Origin: Anaerolineales bacterium
Lineage (GTDB): Bacteria; Chloroflexota; Anaerolineae; Anaerolineales; Villigracilaceae
Length of the DNA stretch: 64,000 bases
Assembly: GCA_016934715.1 (NCBI GenBank)
Contig: JAFGSI010000030.1
Location: 1 to 64,000 of the forward strand
Direction: 5' to 3'
Both the position numbers and the translations under genes were made by a program. Of the stretch, positions 7,940 through 14,912 are shown in pieces. Under the pieces are notes generated by a model. The model did not search any database and was not told the origin of the DNA. It saw only the letters and a list, made by a program, of their open reading frames with translations. Position 1 is the stretch's first letter; the number at the start of each line of letters is the position of its first letter.

Positions 7940-8899
7940 TTACTCTGTCTGGACCTCCTCGGCAGGGCAGTGGAACAGATGCTGGGCCGGGGTTGGCATC
8001 AACACCCGCAGGGCGCGCGGCATGACCCCCAGAGTCACTCGCTGGGTACCCAGCAGCGGCTCACCGTCGAGTTGGATCGGGAAAGGGGTGTCGGACTCGA
8101 TGCGCGCCTGGTGAAAGGGGATGCAGCGGGCCTTATCGGAGGTCAGGTGCCGGCCGCTGAGTATCTCGAAGAAATGCCGGAAGGCGTCGGCCAGGGTGTT
8201 GCCGGAGAGCAGCCACAGGTCCATCTGGCCGTCGTCCAGATAGGCGTGGGGGGAGATCTGGGCCAGCCCGCCGACGTAGTGGCGGATGTTGTTGGCCACG
8301 GCCAGCAGGTAATGGCCTTCGATGCGTTCGTCGTTGGCCCAGACGCGCAGGTTCAGGCCATGCCAGACGGCTGCGCTCCAGATGGTGGTAGCAGCATAGT
8401 GCGGGACGGAGAGGTATTTCTCGAAGCGCCGACGTGGCTCGAGCTTCTTGACCGTCATGGCGTCCAGTCCGAAGCCGGCCCACATCAAGAATGGCTGGCC
8501 GTTGCACAATCCGACGTCGACACAGCAGACCGGGGATTCGGCCAGGATGCGGGCGTTCTCGCGCAGCCGCCGCCAGCGGATCCAGGTGAAAGGTTTCAGC
8601 CCGACCTCGCGGGCCCAGACGTTGGCTGTCCCGGCGGGCAGCACGCCCAGGGCGGTCTGCGAGCCGATCAGCCCGCTGGCGACCTGCCCGACGGTCCCAT
8701 CGCCGCCGATGGCGAAGACGGCCCGGAAGTTTTCCCCGGCGGCCATGCGGGCCAGCTGGGTGGCGTGGCGCCCGGTGACGGTCTCGGTAACCTCGACCCG
8801 CCAGCCGAGGCGGTTCAGGGCCCGGACCGTGCCGGCGATAAACGGTTCGACCGATATTCGCCCGGCAGCCGGGTTGTAGACCAGAAGTGCATCTGCCAT
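7940..8899 (-). CDS. Diacylglycerol/sphingosine kinase family lipid kinase (YegS/DgkB-like)
   Basis: The 319-residue protein carries the DAGK catalytic signatures: YNPAAGR at about residues 8-14, the glycine-rich GGDGTVGQVASGL, and GVLPAGTANVWAREVGL that completes the nucleotide site. The C-terminal half (GHYLLAVANNIRHYVGG, DDGQMDLWLL, QLDGEP) is the usual beta-sandwich. These cytoplasmic enzymes phosphorylate diacylglycerol or related lipids using ATP, recycling lipid for phospholipid synthesis. Length fits the family. It heads the operon with the SH3 and DUF971 genes. The mRNA appears leaderless (TATAAT six bases from the ATG). Confidence 0.88.
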   Translation of the reverse strand: MADALLVYNPAAGRISVEPFIAGTVRALNRLGWRVEVTETVTGRHATQLARMAAGENFRAVFAIGGDGTVGQVASGLIGSQTALGVLPAGTANVWAREVGLKPFTWIRWRRLRENARILAESPVCCVDVGLCNGQPFLMWAGFGLDAMTVKKLEPRRRFEKYLSVPHYAATTIWSAAVWHGLNLRVWANDERIEGHYLLAVANNIRHYVGGLAQISPHAYLDDGQMDLWLLSGNTLADAFRHFFEILSGRHLTSDKARCIPFHQARIESDTPFPIQLDGEPLLGTQRVTLGVMPRALRVLMPTPAQHLFHCPAEEVQTE

Positions 8900-8905
8900 A
8901 TGGGT

Positions 8906-8911
8906 ATTATA
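8906..8911 (-). promoter_or_regulatory. -10 box of a probable leaderless promoter (lipid kinase operon)
   Basis: TATAAT on the reverse strand is followed by ACCCAT and then the ATG at 8899, the same six-base geometry as at 5209. No Shine-Dalgarno site is possible. Confidence 0.65.
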
Positions 8912-8927
8912 GGCGATAAATCCTGTA

Positions 8928-8936
8928 TGATATAAT
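8928..8936 (+). promoter_or_regulatory. Extended -10 promoter of the Ser/Thr kinase gene
   Basis: TGATATAAT is an extended -10 lying 16 bases before the ATG at 8953. The predicted leader is only about 10 bases and contains CACCTCCACC rather than a Shine-Dalgarno sequence. Confidence 0.6.
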
Positions 8937-8952
8937 CCTTTTCACCTCCACC

Positions 8953-10023
8953 ATGGATGAGAACCGTTTTCTCAACAACCGTTATCAACTGGTCCAGCAG
9001 CTGGGCAAGGGCGGTATGGCCGTTGTCTACAGGGCCCGCGACCAGCTGTTGGAACGCGATGTGGCGATCAAGGTGCTGCGGGAAGACTATTCCCGGTCGC
9101 CGGCCTTCCTGGAGCGATTCCGGCAGGAGGCCCGGGCAGCGGCCAACCTCTCCCATCCCAACATCGTCACGGTGCATGACTTTGGCATGGACGACGGCCA
9201 GTTGTTCATCGTGATGGAGAACGTCCCGGGCACGGATCTCAAGGCGATGATCGTGAAGCGCGGCCGTTTCACGCCCGCCGAGGCCCTGCCGCTGCTGATC
9301 CAGGCCTGCGCCGGGATCGGCTACGCCCATCGGGCCGGGCTGGTGCACTGCGATGTCAAGCCGCAGAACCTGCTGGTCACGCCCGACCTGCGCCTGAAAG
9401 TGACCGACTTTGGGATCGCCCGGGCCCTGGCCACCATCCAGCCGGATGAACAGAGCGAGATCGTCTGGGGATCGCCGCAGTACTTTGCCCCCGAGCAGGC
9501 GGCTGGCGGGGCACCCGCTCCGGCTTCGGATGTCTATTCGCTGGGCGTGATCATGTACGAGATGCTGACCGGCTCGCTGCCTTTCCAGGCCTCGAGTGCC
9601 ACCCAGCTGGCACGCATGCATCTGGACCTCGAACCGCCGCTGCTGACCGAGATGGTCCCGGGCATTTCCCCGGTCCTGGAGCGAATTCTGGAAAAGGTAC
9701 TTTCCAAGGAACCCTCCCAGCGCTATCGCACCGCCGACCAGTTGGGGCGGGTGTTGCTGAACTTCGGCGATGCCAGCCAGGCGCCATCCCTGGCGCTGAC
9801 CCCCGAAGCGGCCCCTCCGGTGTCCACGGTGCAGGCCCAGCCATCCCGGGAGCAGACCCGCCAGCGCATCAGCCGAACGCAGCCGGTGGCAGCCCAGGGA
9901 CCGGAACCGCTCGACATCGACTGGGTCTCCATCGGGCTGGGGTTGCTCATGGTGGTGGCCGTACTTGGCCTGATCCCGTTCTGGATGTGGGTCTACTTCG
10001 TGTATAATCCGCCCATTCGTTAG
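8953..10023 (+). CDS. Hanks-type Ser/Thr protein kinase, membrane-anchored
   Basis: The 356-residue protein has a kinase domain at residues about 10-270: glycine loop LGKGGMAVVYRARD, VAIKVL lysine, catalytic loop HCDVKPQNLL, DFGIA magnesium loop, and APEQAAGG/DVYSLGVIMYEMLTG. The catalytic loop has HCD where the common form is HRD, so it is a non-RD kinase whose activation may not need activation-loop phosphorylation. After a Pro/Gln linker, one C-terminal membrane helix (about 325-350) anchors it. No PASTA or other sensor domain follows the helix. rpe lies 39 bases downstream on the same strand and may be co-transcribed. Confidence 0.9.
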   Translation: MDENRFLNNRYQLVQQLGKGGMAVVYRARDQLLERDVAIKVLREDYSRSPAFLERFRQEARAAANLSHPNIVTVHDFGMDDGQLFIVMENVPGTDLKAMIVKRGRFTPAEALPLLIQACAGIGYAHRAGLVHCDVKPQNLLVTPDLRLKVTDFGIARALATIQPDEQSEIVWGSPQYFAPEQAAGGAPAPASDVYSLGVIMYEMLTGSLPFQASSATQLARMHLDLEPPLLTEMVPGISPVLERILEKVLSKEPSQRYRTADQLGRVLLNFGDASQAPSLALTPEAAPPVSTVQAQPSREQTRQRISRTQPVAAQGPEPLDIDWVSIGLGLLMVVAVLGLIPFWMWVYFVYNPPIR

Positions 10024-10062
10024 CAGAAAGAACGAGTTGGCGAGACAGCGAGTCAGCGGACC

Positions 10063-10731
10063 ATGGAGATCATTGCACCTTCGATCCTTGCAGCGGACTT
10101 CACCCGCCTCGGCGAGCAAATTGCTGCCTGCGAGACCGCCGGCGCAGATTGGATCCACGTCGATGTGATGGATGGACATTTCGTCCCCAACCTGACCATG
10201 GGGCCGTTCATCGTCGAGGCCTGCCGCAGGGCCACTTCCCTGCCGATCGACGTGCACCTGATGGTCAGCAACCCTGGACAACTGTTGGAGCCTTTCGCCC
10301 GGGCCGGTGCCAGCCACCTGACTGTCCATGTGGAGGTTTGTGAGGATCTTCCGGGCACCTTGAAAACGATCGAATCTCTGGGCTGCCTGGCTGGTGTGAC
10401 CCTCAACCCGGATACGCCCGCCGAACGCCTGCGCCCGGCTCTTCCGCTGGCCGGACTGGTGCTGGTGATGACCGTTGACCCGGGTTACTCGGGGCAGGAG
10501 TTCATGCCGGAGGTGCTGTCCAAAGTCGTCGAGGTCCGCCGCATGCTGGACGAGGCGGGGTCGACGGCCTGGCTGGAGGTCGACGGCGGCATCTCGAGCG
10601 CGACCATCCCACAGGTGCGGGAAGCGGGTGCCAAGGCCTTCGTGGCGGGGCAGGCCATCTTTCGCCATCCGGCCGGCATCGCAGCAGGGATCCGTTCCCT
10701 GCGGGAAAGCCGCAAAGGGCCCGGTGGTTAA
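10063..10731 (+). CDS. rpe: Ribulose-phosphate 3-epimerase
   Basis: The 222-residue TIM-barrel enzyme interconverts ribulose-5-phosphate and xylulose-5-phosphate in the pentose phosphate pathway. Diagnostic motifs are APSILAADF at the N-terminus, the metal-binding DVMDGHFVPNLTMGP, HLMV, MTVDPGYSGQEF, and EVDGGI with the second catalytic Asp. Length is normal. It lies behind the protein kinase gene and ends at a clear terminator. Confidence 0.95.
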   Translation: MEIIAPSILAADFTRLGEQIAACETAGADWIHVDVMDGHFVPNLTMGPFIVEACRRATSLPIDVHLMVSNPGQLLEPFARAGASHLTVHVEVCEDLPGTLKTIESLGCLAGVTLNPDTPAERLRPALPLAGLVLVMTVDPGYSGQEFMPEVLSKVVEVRRMLDEAGSTAWLEVDGGISSATIPQVREAGAKAFVAGQAIFRHPAGIAAGIRSLRESRKGPGG

Positions 10732-10738
10732 ACCAAAA

Positions 10739-10763
10739 ATCACGGCTCTGGCCGTGATCTTTG
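10739..10763. terminator. Terminator between rpe and rpmB
   Basis: Hairpin ATCACGGC (10739-10746), loop TCTG, GCCGTGAT (10751-10758) with an A tract before it and CTTT after it. It can serve both convergent genes. Confidence 0.75.
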
Positions 10764-10784
10764 CAAAGGATGATTAAAAACCGA

Positions 10785-10967
10785 CTAGGCTGTCTTCACC
10801 AGGGTGCGGATGCACTTGGCGCACAGCACTTTCTTCACCTTGCGGCCTTTTTCGATCAAGGTCACCTTCTGCAGGTTGGGGTGGAAAGGACGGTTGGTCG
10901 CCCGCATGGAGAAGGAAACATTGTGACCAAAGGTGGTGGTTTTACCACAATGAGCGCACTTAGCCAT
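10785..10967 (-). CDS. rpmB: 50S ribosomal protein L28
   Basis: The 60-residue protein starts MAKCAHCGKTTTFGHNVSFS and ends with a CxxC pair (LCAKCIRTL). Together with the N-terminal CxxC it forms the zinc-ribbon version of L28, a large-subunit protein. The start is the ATG at 10967, preceded by AAGGAAG; the frame is open further upstream but homology begins here. It has its own promoter (11017-11045). Confidence 0.95.
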   Translation of the reverse strand: MAKCAHCGKTTTFGHNVSFSMRATNRPFHPNLQKVTLIEKGRKVKKVLCAKCIRTLVKTA

Positions 10968-10996
10968 CTTTGAACTTCCTTTCTTGCACGTGATGC

Positions 10997-11010
10997 CTCT
11001 CTTTTGAGAG
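10997..11010 (-). promoter_or_regulatory. Small hairpin in the rpmB leader
   Basis: CTCTC-AAAA-GAGAG on the reverse strand falls at or just after the predicted transcription start. It may stabilise the mRNA or take part in autoregulation; that role is a guess. Confidence 0.35.
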
Positions 11011-11016
11011 CGGCGT

Positions 11017-11045
11017 ATTTTACCACGAATCGCATCCTTGTACAA
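11017..11045 (-). promoter_or_regulatory. rpmB promoter
   Basis: On the reverse strand TTGTAC (11040-11045), a 17-base spacer and TAAAAT (11017-11022) preceded by TGG. The -35, spacing and TGG extension are the same as in the tRNA-tuf promoter at 452-480. Confidence 0.75.
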
Positions 11046-11083
11046 GCCGGACTGTTAATACATATATCAAACGAGGAAAGACG

Positions 11084-11431
11084 ATGAGCGAAGAAACGAC
11101 TACTCTGGGAACCATTCATATATCCCCCAAGGCCGTGGCGACGGTCGCCTATCACGCCACCCTGACGTCTTACGGGGTGGTCGGTCTGGCGCCGAAGAAC
11201 CTGGCCGAGGGCCTGGCGGCGACGATCACCCGCGAACCGGCCCGCGGGATCTCGGTCCAGTACAATGGTGAGGAAATCGATATTGACGTGCATGTCATCG
11301 TGGAGTTCGGCACGCGCATCACCTCGGTGGCTGGCAGCGTGGCCAATGCCGTCAAGTTCCAGGTGGAGAAGGCACTTGGTTTGCCGGTCCATTATGTCAA
11401 CGTGCACATTCAAGGCCTGCGTGTCGATTAA
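11084..11431 (+). CDS. Asp23/Gls24 family envelope stress response protein
   Basis: The 115-residue protein matches the Asp23/Gls24 (DUF322) family: LGTIHISPKAVATVAYHAT near the N-terminus, and DIDVHVIVEFGTRITSVAGSVANAVK followed by VHYVNVHIQGLRVD. A GAGGAAAG ribosome site precedes the ATG. In Firmicutes a member of this family sits just ahead of the fatty acid kinase gene, exactly as here, 27 bases before the DAK2-domain gene. It probably acts at the membrane in envelope homeostasis. Confidence 0.88.
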   Translation: MSEETTTLGTIHISPKAVATVAYHATLTSYGVVGLAPKNLAEGLAATITREPARGISVQYNGEEIDIDVHVIVEFGTRITSVAGSVANAVKFQVEKALGLPVHYVNVHIQGLRVD

Positions 11432-11458
11432 TCCCGTGGTGAGGAGATTTTAGAAGGT

Positions 11459-13132
11459 ATGGATCCGGATATGCAAGCGCGGCTGGAAAAGATTCGCTCC
11501 TCGCCGATCGATGGCCAGGCGCTCAAGAAACTGGTGGAATCCGGCCTGATCTGGTTGCGCGCCAACCAGCAGCTGGTCAATTCCTTGAATGTCTTCCCGG
11601 TTCCCGATGGGGATACCGGCACGAACATGGTCCTGACCATGCAGTCGGCCTACAACGAGATCGACGACCTGGCCCATCGCGCGATCGGTGAGATGGCCGG
11701 GGCGGTTTCGCAGGGTGCCCTGATGGGCGCGCGCGGTAACTCGGGCGTGATCCTCTCCCAGTTGTGGCGCGGCTTTGCTCGCGGGCTGCAGGGCAAGGAA
11801 ACTCTCGACGGCCCGGCGCTGGTCAAGGCCCTGGCCGATGCGCGCGACACGGCTTACAAGGGCGTCGTCCGCCCGGTGGAGGGGACCATCCTGACGGTCG
11901 CCAAGGATGTGGCGACGGCTGCCGAGGCGGCCCTGCAGGAAACTCTTGACCCGCTCGAGATCCTGGCCCACATCGTTCCGGCGGCGGCAGACTCGGTCGA
12001 ACGAACCCCCGAACTGCTCCCGGTCCTCAAGCAAGCCGGAGTGGTCGATTCAGGTGGCAAGGGCCTGTTCTTTATCCTGGAAGGGATGCTGCGTTTCGTC
12101 AACGGTGATCCATTGGATGCTCCTGTGGCCCACATCCAACACCTCTCGGCCATGAATCTGGAGGATGCCATGGAAGCAGTCGAACCGGGTCAGGATTTCG
12201 AGGTCGTGGTGGATTTTGTCCCTAATGGAAAGTTCGAGTTGCAGAAATTCTATGCTGCATTGGAACAGATGGGAACTTCCATTCAACTCGGGGAAGGCGA
12301 GGGCATGTACCGCATGCATATCCACGTCCCCACCGAGAAGCGCTACGAGCCGATCGATTACGTCATGGGGCAGGCGACTGTCACCAAGGTGGCGATCGAG
12401 AATCTGATCGCCCAGATGGATGCCCAGGGCAGCGGGGCGGCGGCCGGGAAGATCGAACTGGCCGATGTTGAGCCCGGGCAGATCGCTGTCGTTGCGGTCT
12501 CGCCGGGGTTGGGCATCTCGCGGGTCTTCGCCAGCCTGGGAGTGGCGGCAATCGTTGAAGGCGGGCAGACGATGAATCCCTCGACCAAGGACCTGCTGGA
12601 GGCCTTCGAGAACATGCCAACCGACCGGGTCATCATCCTGCCCAACAACAAGAACATCATCCTGGCGGCCCAGCAGGCCAAGGAAGTGACCGTCAAGGAT
12701 GTCCAGATCGTTGCCAGCCGCAACATCCCCCAGGGCCTGGCGGCCATGATGTACCTGAATCCCTCCGGCGAGACCGAGGCGGTCGCGGCCAAGATGAACA
12801 AGGCGCTGGACGAAGTCATCTGCGGCGAGATCACCACCGCCACACGCTCGGTCGAGATCGACGGCGTGACCGTGGAAAAAGGGCAGACCATCGCCTTGAT
12901 GAATGGCAAATTGGCGCTCTCTTCGCCCTCGGTGGAGGAAGCCTGCCTAGGCTTGCTCGAGAAGGCCGGCACCGCCGAATACGAGTTGATCACCCTGTTC
13001 TACGGGGAGGATTACTCCCAGCCGCAGGCCAACCGGCTGGTCGATTTGATCCGTACCAGGTATCCTTCCCAGGAGATCGAGATCCAGGACGGTGGACAGC
13101 CACACTACCAGCTGATCATTTCGATCGAATAG
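11459..13132 (+). CDS. fakA: DAK2-domain fatty acid kinase catalytic subunit
   Basis: The 557-residue protein has an N-terminal DAK2/DhaL kinase domain (residues about 30-200) with FPVPDGDTGTNM and the GARGNSGVILSQ ATP-site loop. A middle region and a C-terminal DegV-like half follow (to about 557, including IILPNNKNIILAAQQA). This is the architecture of FakA/YloV, which phosphorylates fatty acids presented by FakB/DegV proteins, feeding exogenous fatty acids into phospholipids. GAGGAGATTTTAGAAGGT precedes the ATG. Two degV genes follow, supporting the role. Confidence 0.9.
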   Translation: MDPDMQARLEKIRSSPIDGQALKKLVESGLIWLRANQQLVNSLNVFPVPDGDTGTNMVLTMQSAYNEIDDLAHRAIGEMAGAVSQGALMGARGNSGVILSQLWRGFARGLQGKETLDGPALVKALADARDTAYKGVVRPVEGTILTVAKDVATAAEAALQETLDPLEILAHIVPAAADSVERTPELLPVLKQAGVVDSGGKGLFFILEGMLRFVNGDPLDAPVAHIQHLSAMNLEDAMEAVEPGQDFEVVVDFVPNGKFELQKFYAALEQMGTSIQLGEGEGMYRMHIHVPTEKRYEPIDYVMGQATVTKVAIENLIAQMDAQGSGAAAGKIELADVEPGQIAVVAVSPGLGISRVFASLGVAAIVEGGQTMNPSTKDLLEAFENMPTDRVIILPNNKNIILAAQQAKEVTVKDVQIVASRNIPQGLAAMMYLNPSGETEAVAAKMNKALDEVICGEITTATRSVEIDGVTVEKGQTIALMNGKLALSSPSVEEACLGLLEKAGTAEYELITLFYGEDYSQPQANRLVDLIRTRYPSQEIEIQDGGQPHYQLIISIE

Positions 13133-13173
13133 AAGCGTTCTTGCACTGTCTTCTCCCCTGGCATACACAACTT

Positions 13174-14001
13174 ATGGCCCGCGTTTGTATCCTCACCGAC
13201 AGCACTGCGCAGTTTACCCGGCCCGACTTTTCCGGTCAGGACCGGATCTACCTGATTCCGTTCCGTGTGTCGCCTGACCCTCGGCAGGCAGAGCCATCCC
13301 TGTCGCGGACGGCGTCCGCGCCGCAGTTGACCGCGCCGAGCGAGCATGATTTCCTGCGCTTCTATTCGCAATTGAGCTGCGAGTACGACAGCATCATGAC
13401 GATCACCCTGTCGGGTTCACTCAGCCCGGTATGCCGGCATGCTCAGGCAGCCGCGCGCAGGTACAACAATCATACCGCGATCCAGGTGATCGACAGCCAG
13501 ACGACCGCCGTCGGGCTGGGGCTGCTTGTCCAGGCGGCGGCCGAGGCGGCCTCGGCTGGTGCTTCCCTGACCGAGATCGAGTGCCAGGTGCGCTCGGCCC
13601 TGACGCGCATCTACATGCTGGTCTGTATCCCCGAAATGCGCGTCCTGGCCGAGGCGGGTTACCTGAGTCGTTCCCAGGCGACGGTCGGGGAAATGCTTGG
13701 CCTGCTGCCCATCTTCGTCATCGAAGATGGGCGTCTGATGCCGATGGAGAAGGTCCGCACCCAACGGCATCTATTCGAGTCGTTCCAGGAGTTCGTCGAC
13801 GAGTTCGAAGACCCTTACTACGTGGCTCTGGTGCGTGGCCTCAACCACAACACGATCCGCACCCGGCCGCTGCGCGAGTACATCTACGAGAATTTCCCCG
13901 AAACACTGTTCAGCGAGCACAATATGAACACCCATCTGACCGCCCTGCTCGGCCAGCAGAGTATCGGGCTGGTGGTTGTCGAGACATCCCTGGAGAGGTG
14001 A
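13174..14001 (+). CDS. DegV family protein (FakB-like), copy 1
   Basis: The 275-residue protein belongs to the DegV fold that binds fatty acids for FakA. ARVCILTDSTAQF at the N-terminus and DSQTTAVGLGLLVQAAAEAA (family DSxxxxxGxG signature) are visible, with VCIPEMRVLAEAGYLSRSQA in the middle. I use ATG 13174; the longer TTG start adds an unrelated leader. No Shine-Dalgarno is visible, but a weak extended -10 (TGGCATACA) lies six bases before the ATG. The N-terminal region (PFRVSPDPRQAEPSL) diverges from canonical DegV, so ligand preference may differ from copy 2. Confidence 0.85.
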   Translation: MARVCILTDSTAQFTRPDFSGQDRIYLIPFRVSPDPRQAEPSLSRTASAPQLTAPSEHDFLRFYSQLSCEYDSIMTITLSGSLSPVCRHAQAAARRYNNHTAIQVIDSQTTAVGLGLLVQAAAEAASAGASLTEIECQVRSALTRIYMLVCIPEMRVLAEAGYLSRSQATVGEMLGLLPIFVIEDGRLMPMEKVRTQRHLFESFQEFVDEFEDPYYVALVRGLNHNTIRTRPLREYIYENFPETLFSEHNMNTHLTALLGQQSIGLVVVETSLER

Positions 14002-14002
14002 T

Positions 14003-14836
14003 ATGAAGATCGGTCTGGTTTCCGACAGCACGGCCGACATCCCGGTTGTATTGCAGGAGCAGTATGGCATCGAGGTCGTGCCGGCGCTGGTGAACATTCA
14101 TGGTGTGAGTTATGCTGATGGGGTCGAACTTACCCGCGAGGAATTCTACAGGCGCCTGCCCGGCCTGCAGCCGCCGCCAACCACCTCGGCCCCCTCGGTG
14201 GGCAGCTTCCAGGAACGTTACGAGAAATTGCTCAAGGCCGGGGCAAGCCACATCCTGTCGATCCATCCGCCCAACAACCTGAGTGGGATTTTCAATGCCG
14301 CTCGCCTGGCAGCCCAGGATTTCGGCGAACGCGTCCGGGTGCTCGACTCGGGCCAGTTGAGCCTGGGGATCGGTTTCCAGGTCCTGGCGGCGGCCGAGGC
14401 GATCGGCCGCGAGGCGCTGCTGGAGGGGGTCTTGAAGGTCGTCGACGGTGTTCGACAACGGGTGCGGGTGGTGGCGCTGTTGGATACGATGGAGTACATC
14501 CGCCGCAGCGGGCGGGTTTCGTGGGCCAAGGCGGTCATCGGCAACCTGCTCCACATCCAGCCGTTGATCGAACTGCGTTTTGGAATCGTCCAGCGCATGG
14601 GACAAGCCCGCACGCGTCTGAACGGGGTTGCCCGGCTGGTGGAGGCCCTCGACTCATGGGGCCCGCTGGAGCGGCTGGCGGTTCTGCACACCAATGCCGA
14701 GTCCGCGGCCCGGCAGTTGCTGGAGGAGGTCAAGTCGCGGGTCCCGGCCCCGCCGCAGGTGATCAATGTCACCACGGCGATCGGGACCCACGTCGGGCCG
14801 AATGGTTTGGGGTTCGCGGCGGTTCCGATCAAGTAG
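14003..14836 (+). CDS. DegV family protein (FakB-like), copy 2
   Basis: The 277-residue protein is a canonical DegV/FakB: KIGLVSDSTADIP, the fatty-acid-binding PTTSAPSVGSFQERY, SIHPPNNLSGIFNAA, and VLDSGQLSLGIGFQ. It binds a fatty acid for phosphorylation by FakA. It starts one base after the stop of copy 1, with GGAGAGGTG as ribosome site, so translation is coupled. Two different FakB proteins with one FakA usually divide saturated and unsaturated chains; that split is not shown here. Confidence 0.9.
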   Translation: MKIGLVSDSTADIPVVLQEQYGIEVVPALVNIHGVSYADGVELTREEFYRRLPGLQPPPTTSAPSVGSFQERYEKLLKAGASHILSIHPPNNLSGIFNAARLAAQDFGERVRVLDSGQLSLGIGFQVLAAAEAIGREALLEGVLKVVDGVRQRVRVVALLDTMEYIRRSGRVSWAKAVIGNLLHIQPLIELRFGIVQRMGQARTRLNGVARLVEALDSWGPLERLAVLHTNAESAARQLLEEVKSRVPAPPQVINVTTAIGTHVGPNGLGFAAVPIK

Positions 14837-14897
14837 GCAATGCGAACATTTGGCAAAGAGACGCGGTGGAAAGAGGCCCGCGTCCTTTGTGTCCATC

Positions 14898-14906
14898 TGG
14901 TAAAAT
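14898..14906 (+). promoter_or_regulatory. Probable leaderless recG promoter (extended -10)
   Basis: TGGTAAAAT is followed by ACTCTC and the ATG at 14913, again a -10 box six bases from the start codon. Confidence 0.6.
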
Positions 14907-14912
14907 ACTCTC

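Noticed and set aside
8970-10743. Long minus-strand frame opposite the kinase and rpe genes
   Set aside because: A shadow frame; both plus-strand genes have full catalytic motifs.
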